Shown piece after piece: positions 1 to 8,258 of a stretch of 38,830 nt of DNA. The stretch lies in the NCBI GenBank assembly GCA_022763285.1, contig JALEHB010000042.1, forward strand, positions 1 through 38,830. Direction: 5' to 3'. The notes below the pieces were generated by a model, which had not been told where the DNA came from, searched no databases, and was given only the letters and a program-made list of their open reading frames with translations. Origin of the DNA: Pseudomonadales bacterium. GTDB lineage: Bacteria; Pseudomonadota; Gammaproteobacteria; Pseudomonadales; Pseudohongiellaceae. Positions within the stretch are counted from its first letter, which is position 1. Every line of letters starts with the position of its first letter. Position numbers and translations under genes: made by a program.

Positions 1-140
1 CCAACGCTGTGATCGGGAAATATCTGGTAGCCAAATCCGTCAGGGCCCCGATGGTGCTGAATCGCAGCCATGTTTACCAGGGTCTGGGGGTCAATTTGAG
101 CTTGAGTCTGGGCATTAAATATGCCGGCAATACCACACAT
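1..140 (-). CDS. Asparagine synthase (glutamine-hydrolysing)-type amidotransferase, N-terminal fragment running off the left edge
   Basis: Reverse-strand translation from ATG at 140: MCGIAGIFNAQTQAQIDPQTLVNMAAIQHHRGPDGFGYQIFPDHSVG; N-terminal Cys2 nucleophile (MCGIAG) and HRGPDG motif of class II glutamine amidotransferase/AsnB. Not in the supplied ORF track because it is truncated. Confidence 0.88.
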   Translation of the reverse strand, partial: MCGIAGIFNAQTQAQIDPQTLVNMAAIQHHRGPDGFGYQIFPDHSV

Positions 141-198
141 AAATTATTTTCTCGATTTGGTTCAGGCGAATGAAAGGTTAATACGTTGCTTGCAGATG

Positions 199-1263
199 TC
201 AGACAACATCCAGTACGCGGCCCTTGCGGTGCACCAGGCAAGTGAGCAGGGCCATTCGAACAAACACGGCTCCACGGGCCTGGGAGAAATACCAGTTAAA
301 GCCGGTTTGATCGAGTTCATGGGAGAGTTCCTCGCCACGGGCGAGGGGGTGCAGGACGATCGCCCCTTTCTTGAAGGGCGTCTCCGGAGTCAGGGTGAAA
401 TCCTTGCCAAAAGTCTGGAAGTCATCACCGGTCCAGGCGATGGCATTGATATAGACAACATCCAGTTCGGGCACCAGTTCCTTGAAGCGAGTGCCACCTT
501 CGATGATATTCAGGCCGCGATCGATAAACTCCTGTAGTACCTGTTTGTCACAGGCGTCGTTCTCATCATTGAAAAGATAGACCTCGGCAAAGGCGTGCTT
601 GAAGGTGGAAAAAATCTTCAGCAAGCTACGCACTGTGCGCATTTTGTCAGGTACGCCTATGATACCCACCTTGATGCGTTTTTCCGGCTCCAGGTCCTTG
701 TTGATCAGCTCCGGCCGCCATTTGAAAATCGTGTAGATGTCGGCCATGGCCTGGGTCGGATGTTCGTCCAGACCGTTACCGGCATTGATGATGGGTATGC
801 GTAGCGAACTGCGCATCTCATTGAGAGATTCGATACGGGTATCGCGCAATACGACGCAGTCGGCGTAGTTGTTGAACATCTCGCCCACATCGGACAGGGA
901 CTCACCCTTGGCGATCCCGGTGGTGGAGCGGTCGGTGATCGACATGATGTCGCCACCCAGTCGGTGCCAGGCACTCTCAAAAGAGAGGCGGGTACGGGTG
1001 CTGGGTTCGTAGAAGGCGCTGATCAGGATTTTTCCCTGCAGCGGTGTGCTGAATCGGTCCGGGTTAGCCTCATACTTGGCAGCCAGACGAAACAGTTGCA
1101 GGAGGGTCTCGGGACTGAATTGATCAGCACTGAGAATATGTTGTTGCTCCAGAGGTAGCAGATGGTCGCCGTCCTCAAGGATGGTGCGCAACAGTTGCTT
1201 GGGATGTGCATCACCTTGCACGTCCGGCTTTTCACGAGTAAGTATGTGGGCTTTTTCGTCCAC
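199..1263 (-). CDS. Aspartate/ornithine carbamoyltransferase-family protein, divergent
   Basis: Carbamoyl-phosphate motif FYEPSTRTRLSFE, KGESLSD loop, HPTQ motif, HPLAR. Likely GTG start at 1263 (VDEKAHILTREK...) preceded by AAGGAG; the listed 199..1431 ORF extends upstream across a small ORF. Confidence 0.85.
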   Translation of the reverse strand: MDEKAHILTREKPDVQGDAHPKQLLRTILEDGDHLLPLEQQHILSADQFSPETLLQLFRLAAKYEANPDRFSTPLQGKILISAFYEPSTRTRLSFESAWHRLGGDIMSITDRSTTGIAKGESLSDVGEMFNNYADCVVLRDTRIESLNEMRSSLRIPIINAGNGLDEHPTQAMADIYTIFKWRPELINKDLEPEKRIKVGIIGVPDKMRTVRSLLKIFSTFKHAFAEVYLFNDENDACDKQVLQEFIDRGLNIIEGGTRFKELVPELDVVYINAIAWTGDDFQTFGKDFTLTPETPFKKGAIVLHPLARGEELSHELDQTGFNWYFSQARGAVFVRMALLTCLVHRKGRVLDVV

Positions 1264-1280
1264 GTCTGAAGTCTCCTTGC

Positions 1281-1400
1281 TTACCACAGTTTTCCGTTTT
1301 TCCAGTCCCGATAGACCAGTGCGATCAGTATCAGCGGAGTAGCGCTGGCAAAGACCAATGCAATAGTTACCAGAATCGTCAGAGCGTTGAGTGAAATCAT
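1281..1400 (-). CDS. Small (39 aa) single-TM protein, putative symporter accessory peptide
   Basis: Reverse-strand ORF MISLNALTILVTIALVFASATPLILIALVYRDWKNGKLW*; its ATG overlaps the symporter stop codon (ATGA overlap at 1397-1400); hydrophobic helix followed by a basic/aromatic tail. Confidence 0.7.
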   Translation of the reverse strand: MISLNALTILVTIALVFASATPLILIALVYRDWKNGKLW

Positions 1401-2824
1401 GACAGGCTTTCCCCTTTGGCCAGGGATTCAAAATTGAACTTGCTGTTGTCCAGACGGCTCACCACCACCAGGACAATGAGCGATACCGCCGCCGATGCCA
1501 CGGCGGCAACGTAGTAGCCAATCTGGAAGTAGGCCAACAGGCCCAGTCCGGTGCCGGCCAGCATGGCCAGTGTCGCTGCCAGGCCCGTAGCCCAGCGAAA
1601 ATACAGACCGAAGACGATAGGCCAGATAGCGCTGGCCACAAAGGCACCGGTGAAATACAGCAGTGAGGCCAGGGTCGTGATTCTCGGGACACAGAGAATC
1701 CAGGTCATCAGGCCGAGGCCAACAATAATATAGCGACCGGCCCGGAAACACTGCTCGTCGCTTGCTCCGGGATTGATATGGCCCCGATAAATATCCTGGG
1801 TGATCAGGTCGGCAGTGGCGGCCAGCAGCGAATCGAGGCTGGAAGCCAGGGCCGAGAACACGACGATAAAAACCACGATGGCACCGGTGGTCCCCAGTAT
1901 GCGACCCGCCACCAATGGGCCAACCATATCCGAAGAGGGCACGATGATTCCCAGAGATGGAGCGGCCAGAGCCACAAAGCCAGCGACGATGGGAATGGGA
2001 ATCCAGAACAGACCGGCAATGAAATAGGCGCGGGCACCGGTATCGGCGCGAAAGGCAAAGGCGCGTGACCACCAGACATTGGAGTGAAATATTTCACCGA
2101 CGCCGAACAGCAGATTGTTGAACAGGAACATGATGGCAGCGGGAAACAGCAGGTCCAGCAGCATGGGGCGCTCGGTCTGCAGGTCCGTGTGCATGCGCTC
2201 GAAACCGACATTACTGATGACCAGATAGGCAATGATAATGACACCGGTAATGATGATAATGGTCTGCACAAAATCCGTGGCAATAACGGCCCGAAGTCCG
2301 CCCAGCAGGGTATAGGAAACACAGACTGCCAGAATGAAAGTCATGCCCACATGGTAGGGCACACCACTCAGGGCATTAACCAGAATGCCACCTGCCATTC
2401 CCAGGCTGATGAGCCAACCGAAGGCGTAGAACAGGGAGATCACCAGAAAAACCCGCCAGGCAAGAACGCCATAGCGTTCGCGAATAAAATCGCCGGAGGT
2501 AAAACCGTGGGGCAGCAAATACTTGATGCGTTTGGCCAGGGGCGCGAACAACAGCAGGCCAACGGCGCCAAGGGAATAACCCACCATTCCCCAAACGCCC
2601 AGCTCATAAGTGACCTGAGGGGCGGTCATGGTGGTATTGGAGGTCACCCAGGTGGCCATGGCGGTGGCAGCAGCAAAGGCCATACCGACATTGCGTCCCG
2701 CCAGCATATAGTCATCCAGGGTTTCATTCTTGCGACCGAGAAAATAGCCAAAGGCGATCCACAGCAATCCAAAGATGACCAGAATTATCAGCGCAACAGT
2801 GGGAGACAGGGCGTTAAATTGCAT
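1397..2824 (-). CDS. Sodium:solute symporter (SSS family), DUR3/urea-transporter-like
   Basis: 475 aa multi-TM protein; N-terminal GRKNETLDDYMLAGRNVGMAFAAATAMATWVTSNTTMTAPQ and SSLDSLLAATADLITQDIY typical of SSS transporters. Confidence 0.85.
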   Translation of the reverse strand: MQFNALSPTVALIILVIFGLLWIAFGYFLGRKNETLDDYMLAGRNVGMAFAAATAMATWVTSNTTMTAPQVTYELGVWGMVGYSLGAVGLLLFAPLAKRIKYLLPHGFTSGDFIRERYGVLAWRVFLVISLFYAFGWLISLGMAGGILVNALSGVPYHVGMTFILAVCVSYTLLGGLRAVIATDFVQTIIIITGVIIIAYLVISNVGFERMHTDLQTERPMLLDLLFPAAIMFLFNNLLFGVGEIFHSNVWWSRAFAFRADTGARAYFIAGLFWIPIPIVAGFVALAAPSLGIIVPSSDMVGPLVAGRILGTTGAIVVFIVVFSALASSLDSLLAATADLITQDIYRGHINPGASDEQCFRAGRYIIVGLGLMTWILCVPRITTLASLLYFTGAFVASAIWPIVFGLYFRWATGLAATLAMLAGTGLGLLAYFQIGYYVAAVASAAVSLIVLVVVSRLDNSKFNFESLAKGESLS

Positions 2825-2827
2825 GGC

Positions 2828-3280
2828 CTAGATTCCTGCCTGTCGGTTTCCGTGGAGAATGGTGGCTATGAGTAGGCTGAACAGGCTCAGTCCGAGCAGG
2901 AAAAAGCCTCCGGCCCGGGCCATACTGTGGTGCTGAACGGTAACAGCGACGGTATTGCTGACGATCTGATTGCCATCCAGCAAGCGAAAATGATATCGGC
3001 CATCGGCGAGTCCGGAGATAGTGGCGGCGCCACTGCCAGCTACTTCCCGAGCGATGATGGAATCGAATTGGTTTGAATCGGCTTGTTGCAGGGTCAGGCT
3101 GCTGTCTTCGTCCTGAACATTCCAGTTCAATACGAAGTAGCCTTCATTGGACAGCTCGGTGCTGGCGCTGAGTGAGCTGTTTTCGGCTGCCCACAGGCAG
3201 GTATTGGTTGCCAACAACAGCAACCAGGCCAGGCGCCGAATTTTTACTGCTCTTAGCGAAGAGCGAATAAATCCTCCCAT
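2828..3280 (-). CDS. Exported FN3-like domain protein with C-terminal TM helix
   Basis: N-terminal hydrophobic signal (LAWLLLLATNTCLWAAE), beta-rich FN3-like middle (GYFVLNWNVQ...DGRYHFRLLDG), C-terminal TM segment GGFFLLGLSLFSLLIATIL; 3 nt upstream of the symporter. Confidence 0.6.
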   Translation of the reverse strand: MGGFIRSSLRAVKIRRLAWLLLLATNTCLWAAENSSLSASTELSNEGYFVLNWNVQDEDSSLTLQQADSNQFDSIIAREVAGSGAATISGLADGRYHFRLLDGNQIVSNTVAVTVQHHSMARAGGFFLLGLSLFSLLIATILHGNRQAGI

Positions 3281-3673
3281 ATCCGCCCAGTCTGCTGGAA
3301 TCGCTGGATTCCTGGCGTGCTTGTAACAACCGGTTGTACGGACTTTGTTAAAGCTGATGAATAATACTTGAGATTAATGCAAATGTCCACCGGAGCGGCG
3401 TCTTCATATTTCTGAAATATTTCCTAGCTCACGGAAAATTAACGAGTTTTTAAATGGTCTACCTGGCGCTATGTGCAGTCGCCAGTCATCCTCCGGAGTG
3501 CCGTCCGGCACAGCGGGCAGACCCCAAAAGTCCCGTTGCAGGTCCGGGCCGGTATTCTGGAAGCTTTGGCGCCGGGACGATCGGTATCAATCTTTGTATC
3601 TTCGGCGTTCTATCCCTTGCCTGACACGCTACACTGGTCCTTAATTTCCTGATCAAGACTCGTGAGGTTAACA

Positions 3674-5110
3674 ATGGATGTTCTTAATGTAGAAGTAGCC
3701 ATAATCGGCGCTGGAACCGCGGGCATGTCAGCCTATCGCGCTGCCAGGCAGCATACCGACAGCATCGTGGTGATTGAATCCGGCAGTTATGGCACCACCT
3801 GCGCCCGGGTGGGCTGTATGCCCAGCAAACTGCTGATTGCAGCGGCCGAGGTGAATCATCAGCTGGAGCAGGCGGGCAAATTCGGCATTGAGGTGTCGGG
3901 CTCCCGGGTAGATGGTGAGCGGGTTATGCAGCGGGTGCGCTCGGAGCGGGATCGTTTCGTCGGATTTGTGGAGGAGGCGGTGGAAAACTGGCCCGCTGAG
4001 CACAAATTACTGGGGGAAGCTGTCTTTACCGGCCCTTCTACCCTGCAGGTAGGTGATCATACCGAGGTCAGGGCAGAGCGGATTGTGATCGCGGCTGGTT
4101 CAAGACCGGCGGTGCCACCACCCTGGTATGAGCTGGGGGACCGATTGTTGGTTAACGATGATGTCTTTTCCTGGCAGACCCTGCCAAAGAGCATTGCTGT
4201 GGTGGGCACCGGCGTCATCGGCATGGAATTATCCCAGGCCCTGGCGCGTTTGGGGGTAAAGACCCATCTGTTGGGTATGGGCAACCAGTTTGGCCCGCTC
4301 AGCGATCCGATGGTCAATGCCCAGGTGGGGCGTGCCCTGGCAGCCGAGATGAGTTTGTCTGCCGATGCCATGGTGGAGGCGGTGAAGCGTACGGACAACG
4401 GCGTGGAAGTGACTTACTCCGAAAATGGCCAGCAGAACAGCATTGAAGTGGATTATCTGCTGGCGGCAACCGGCCGCCGGTCCAATATTGATCGCTTGCA
4501 ACTGGACAAGACGGGGCTGGAGATCGATGCCTTCGGTATTCCGGATTTCAATCTGGCCACCGGGCAGGTGGCCGACAGCAGCATCTTCATTGCCGGGGAT
4601 GTCAGTAATGCCCACCCACTTCTGCACGAGGCCGCCGATGATGGACGCATTGCCGGTGACAATGCCGGCCGCTTTCCGGAGTTGCGGGTCAGGCCGCGTC
4701 GAGCGCCTTTGTCCATCGTCTTTACCGACCCACAGATCATGATGACCGGTGCCACCTACCATGATCTGGCCGCCGGCGGTGCTGCCTTTGCGGTAGGGCA
4801 GGTGAGCTTCGAGGGTCAGGGCCGCAGTCGGGTAATTGGCAAGAACAAAGGTATTCTGCGTGTCTATGGCGAGCAGGGCTCGGGCAGGTTCCTGGGCGCC
4901 GAGATGTTCGGCCCGGCGGCTGAGCATATTGGTCATTTGCTGGCCTGGAGTGTGCAGCACAACCTGACGGTTCAGCAGATGCTGGATAGCCCTTTCTATC
5001 ACCCGGTGATCGAAGAAGGGGTGAGAACAGCACTGCGGGCTTTGCAGGCTGAACTGAAAATGGGGCCGGTACCGGTGGAGCGCTGCCTGGATTGCGGGCC
5101 CGGCGCCTGA
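3674..5110 (+). CDS. Dihydrolipoamide dehydrogenase-like pyridine nucleotide-disulfide oxidoreductase
   Basis: FAD motif GAGTAG, redox disulfide CARVGCMPSK, NAD motif GTGVIG, C-terminal HPVIEE; ATG at 3674 preferred over GTG at 3662. Confidence 0.85.
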   Translation: MDVLNVEVAIIGAGTAGMSAYRAARQHTDSIVVIESGSYGTTCARVGCMPSKLLIAAAEVNHQLEQAGKFGIEVSGSRVDGERVMQRVRSERDRFVGFVEEAVENWPAEHKLLGEAVFTGPSTLQVGDHTEVRAERIVIAAGSRPAVPPPWYELGDRLLVNDDVFSWQTLPKSIAVVGTGVIGMELSQALARLGVKTHLLGMGNQFGPLSDPMVNAQVGRALAAEMSLSADAMVEAVKRTDNGVEVTYSENGQQNSIEVDYLLAATGRRSNIDRLQLDKTGLEIDAFGIPDFNLATGQVADSSIFIAGDVSNAHPLLHEAADDGRIAGDNAGRFPELRVRPRRAPLSIVFTDPQIMMTGATYHDLAAGGAAFAVGQVSFEGQGRSRVIGKNKGILRVYGEQGSGRFLGAEMFGPAAEHIGHLLAWSVQHNLTVQQMLDSPFYHPVIEEGVRTALRALQAELKMGPVPVERCLDCGPGA

Positions 5111-5124
5111 GGTCTGTCCCGGGA

Positions 5125-5967
5125 CTACTGCAGTTCCCCGCGACGGCTGTTATCCAGCCATTGGCGGGGCGACTGCCCGGTTTTTTTGCGGAAAGCCCGG
5201 GCCAGAGCCGAAGCGTTTTCATAACCCACTTCATTGGCGATGACGCCGACTGATTTGCCTCTCTTGAGAAGATTCTGGGTCAGGGCGACACGCCATTCCA
5301 GAATATAGTCGCCGGCGGTCTGCCCCATTTGCTCACGAAAAAGCTCGGCAAATTTAGAGCGTGACATGGCACTTAATGCCGCCAGGGCTTCCAGGGTCCA
5401 ATTCTTTTCCGGTGCTGCGTTAATGGCCATGATGGCAGGAGAGAGTCGGGGGTTGGCCAGTCCGGCCAGCATTCCCTTGTGCATGAGATCATGATCCACC
5501 ACATAGCGCAGCAGCTGAATAATAAAAACTTCGGTGAGTCGATCCATCATCGCCTGACGACCATCCTGCTCCTGAAAGGCCTCGGCAAACAATAATTCAG
5601 TGGCAGCCTTCAAGGAGGGTGCCTCGGCAAGTCGCACCACAATCAGTCCCGGTAGGGCATTGGCCAGAGGATTCTGCGGGCCGGTGCCGTAGCGCACCGA
5701 GGCGCAGACGATCTGGGCATTGTCCCTGCGGTCAGCCTTCAGGCGATGATGGGCCGGGCGGGGAAAGAACAGTACCGCCGGTTCAGCGATTTCCTGTTTG
5801 TTGCCCTGATGATCGAAGACCACCATGCGACCCTGCTGCAACAGATGCAGATGCCCTTCATGGATGCCATCGTCCGAAAAAGCCGACAGGCCGCAAAGAT
5901 TGCCGGTGTAAAACACACCGGCCGAGATGGAAAAATGTTTCAGTACTTCCGAAAGCTTGTCCAACAA
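5125..5967 (-). CDS. AraC family transcriptional regulator (N-terminal cupin-type domain)
   Basis: C-terminal double HTH: WTLEALAALSAMSRSKFAELFREQMGQTAGDYILEWR...SVGVIANEVGYENASALARAFRKKTGQSPRQW. Confidence 0.88.
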   Translation of the reverse strand: MLDKLSEVLKHFSISAGVFYTGNLCGLSAFSDDGIHEGHLHLLQQGRMVVFDHQGNKQEIAEPAVLFFPRPAHHRLKADRRDNAQIVCASVRYGTGPQNPLANALPGLIVVRLAEAPSLKAATELLFAEAFQEQDGRQAMMDRLTEVFIIQLLRYVVDHDLMHKGMLAGLANPRLSPAIMAINAAPEKNWTLEALAALSAMSRSKFAELFREQMGQTAGDYILEWRVALTQNLLKRGKSVGVIANEVGYENASALARAFRKKTGQSPRQWLDNSRRGELQ

Positions 5968-5981
5968 TGGAACCGGACAGT

Positions 5982-6419
5982 CTAGCTGGAACTTACAAGC
6001 AGTCCGGCGATCTCCGAGGGAGTGGCGCGCAGGGAAGTGGCTACCCGGTCAAAGAAGTCTGTCTCGGTGTAGCGGATTTCGGAATCGCTGCGAATGACGC
6101 CTGCCAGGGCGCTGAGGATGGCTACCCGCTCTGCATCAGTGAGCTTGCGGGTTGCATTGGTCAGATAGCGTTCCAGAGGCTGGGATTCGAAGACTGCAGA
6201 GGAGGCTGCAGTGAGAATATCGGCGTCGCTGAACTCCTCCCCTGTCTGTTCCTTGAGCACATTCCTGACCTGGGTCACTTCCACAGACTCTACATTGGAG
6301 TCTGCTCTGGTGGCCCGGGCCAACACCATCAACATGACTTCCTTGAATAATTCCTGCTTGTGTTTGGCGCTGCCACTGCTCACCAGTTCACGGATGGCGT
6401 CAAAATTAATCAGGCTCAT
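5982..6419 (-). CDS. TerB-family (tellurite-resistance-like) protein
   Basis: 145 aa all-helical TerB pattern: ELFKEVMLMVLARATRADSNVESVEVTQVRNVL...ERVAILSALAGVIRSDSEIRYTETDFFDRVA. Confidence 0.7.
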   Translation of the reverse strand: MSLINFDAIRELVSSGSAKHKQELFKEVMLMVLARATRADSNVESVEVTQVRNVLKEQTGEEFSDADILTAASSAVFESQPLERYLTNATRKLTDAERVAILSALAGVIRSDSEIRYTETDFFDRVATSLRATPSEIAGLLVSSS

Positions 6420-6571
6420 GCTGTTTGTTCCTTTTTATAATCTGATTGAGTTAAGAGTGCTTGATGCCATCTCTGTGATGGACCTTGGCGGCCAGAGACC
6501 GCAGCAGTACTGATTATACACAGCTCAGGCGCTTCGGCACTGTTAGTTTTTCGAAGGCGTAAAAGCTGCCC

Positions 6572-7756
6572 TCAGATGACCCGTTTTTCACGCAGGGTCT
6601 GAATGCTGGCAGCATCGTAGCCCAGTTCCTGCATGATCTGATCGGTGTGTTCGCCCAGTGTTGGTGCGCGCCGCTGGATTTCTCCCGGCGTTTCAGATAA
6701 TTCAACCGGTGTCTTCATGACCGGTGCTGCCTTGTCGGCACCGGGATAGTCAATTGCCTGAAACAGACCCTTGGCGGCAATATGGGGGTCTTCCAGCACC
6801 TGCTGGGGAGAGAGCACCGGGCCCGCCGGGATGCGAGCTTCCTCCATGGCCGCCAACACTTCCTCGCTTGAGCGTTCGGCGCACCACTCGGCCAGGCGCT
6901 GGCTGATGATTTCACCATGATCGCCGCGGCTGATGTCATCCTTGAAACGAGGGTCCTGCAGCCAGTGTTCTTCCCCCATCAGATCGGCCCAGCGCTTGAA
7001 CAGGGGGCCACCCACTGACTGCACCAGTACCCAGCCGTCACGGGTGCGGAAGGTGTCGGCCGGAGCCGAGGTCTGGGAACGGTTCAGGCTGGCGACCCGG
7101 TTCACTGCGATCATAGCTTGCTCGATCAGGGTGCCATTCATCATGGTGAGTGCGGTGTTGAACAAGGCGCCTTCGACGATCTGGCCCTTGCCGGTTTTCT
7201 GGCGCTGGAACAGCGCCGCCATGGTGCCGAAGGCAGACAGGCTGGCGGTCCCGAAATCAATAAAGGGGGCGTAGGCCTTGGCCGGTTGTTCCGGTGTGCC
7301 GGACATATACATGCTGCCGGACATGGCCTGGCCGAGGCCGTCAAAGCCAACCCGTTGTTCGTAGGGGCCACCGCGGCCAAAGGCAGAAATCATGGTGAGG
7401 ATAATATCGGGCTTGATGGCGCAGAGACTGTCGTAGTCCAGGCCCATGCTGGCCAGGGTGTCGGGGGGCAGATTCGCCACCACCACGTCGGCAGTTGCCA
7501 CCAGTTTCCTGACAATCTCGCGACCCTCTTGCTTCATCGGGTTAAGAGTCATACCCAGTTTGTTGCGCCCCATTTGCATGAACATGGCGCCGTCACCCTG
7601 TTCGGTTACCGGTGAGAGGAAGCGGTCTTCCGAGCCATCCACTTTCTCGATGCGGATGACTTCAGCGCCGAGATCAGCCAGCAGGGTCGCGCAATAGGGG
7701 CCAGCGATATAACGCCCGAAATCCAGAACTCGAATGCCTTTCAAAACCTTGTCCAT
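6572..7756 (-). CDS. CaiB/BaiF CoA-transferase family protein
   Basis: MDKVLKGIRVLDFGRYIAGPYCATLLADLGAEVIRIEKVDGSEDR; family III CoA transferase signature; ATG at 7756. Confidence 0.9.
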   Translation of the reverse strand: MDKVLKGIRVLDFGRYIAGPYCATLLADLGAEVIRIEKVDGSEDRFLSPVTEQGDGAMFMQMGRNKLGMTLNPMKQEGREIVRKLVATADVVVANLPPDTLASMGLDYDSLCAIKPDIILTMISAFGRGGPYEQRVGFDGLGQAMSGSMYMSGTPEQPAKAYAPFIDFGTASLSAFGTMAALFQRQKTGKGQIVEGALFNTALTMMNGTLIEQAMIAVNRVASLNRSQTSAPADTFRTRDGWVLVQSVGGPLFKRWADLMGEEHWLQDPRFKDDISRGDHGEIISQRLAEWCAERSSEEVLAAMEEARIPAGPVLSPQQVLEDPHIAAKGLFQAIDYPGADKAAPVMKTPVELSETPGEIQRRAPTLGEHTDQIMQELGYDAASIQTLREKRVI

Positions 7757-7962
7757 TGCCAGTGTCCGCCTGCTTACTGATAAAGGCGGCAGTCTATCAC
7801 AGCCTCGGAATACTCGGGTCCCGGCATCTGAGAGGCGCAATGTGAGCCAATTAACACCCCCGGCACCAGTCTTTCAGGATAATAATTGCTCTGCCTGTCA
7901 TGCCCGATCATGGCGGCGCAGTCATCAGTCTCATCTGTGTGCAGTCAGAATCAGGAGTGAGC

Positions 7963-8139
7963 ATGAACGCAACAAGTGATGACAAGGCCTGGCGCAAATC
8001 CCGCGACGAACTGGAGTCCATCCTCAAGCAGCCCTATCAGGATGTCTGTAATGTCTGCAAGGGTGCAGGGCATATCAGTGCCAAGAGTCGCTGTCCCAAA
8101 TGCAAGGGCAGTGGCAGGCGCTACCTCAAACTGCTCTGA
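7963..8139 (+). CDS. Small (58 aa) DnaJ-type zinc-finger-like protein
   Basis: CNVCKGAGHISAKSRCPKCKGSG (two CxxC-x-G-x-G knuckles); GGAG ribosome binding site before ATG at 7963. Confidence 0.65.
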   Translation: MNATSDDKAWRKSRDELESILKQPYQDVCNVCKGAGHISAKSRCPKCKGSGRRYLKLL

Positions 8140-8258
8140 GCAGGGATCCTCTGTCAGGCTGCCGCAAAGCTGTCCGGAGGGTTTGTCATGACTGGTTTAT
8201 CCAGGGCTCGCTGCTACAATGCAGGAACACCTTCAGAGCGCAGAGAGCGGAGCCCGCC

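Noticed and set aside
199-1431. Full-length 410-aa carbamoyltransferase ORF with a 56-aa N-terminal extension
   Set aside because: The extension is an out-of-frame reading through the symporter 3' end and the 39-aa mini-ORF; a GTG at 1263 with AAGGAG upstream gives a conventional start.
2084-2875. 263-aa plus-strand ORF
   Set aside because: Shadow ORF antisense to the SSS symporter; Gln/His/Gly-rich composition with no recognisable domain.
3498-3511. Palindrome gtgccgtccggcac in the fn3-like/lpd-like intergenic region
   Set aside because: Single short GC-rich inverted repeat with no T-run or second copy found; insufficient to call an operator or terminator.
4229-5002. 257-aa minus-strand ORF
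   Set aside because: Antisense shadow of the dihydrolipoamide-dehydrogenase-like gene, which has clear motifs.
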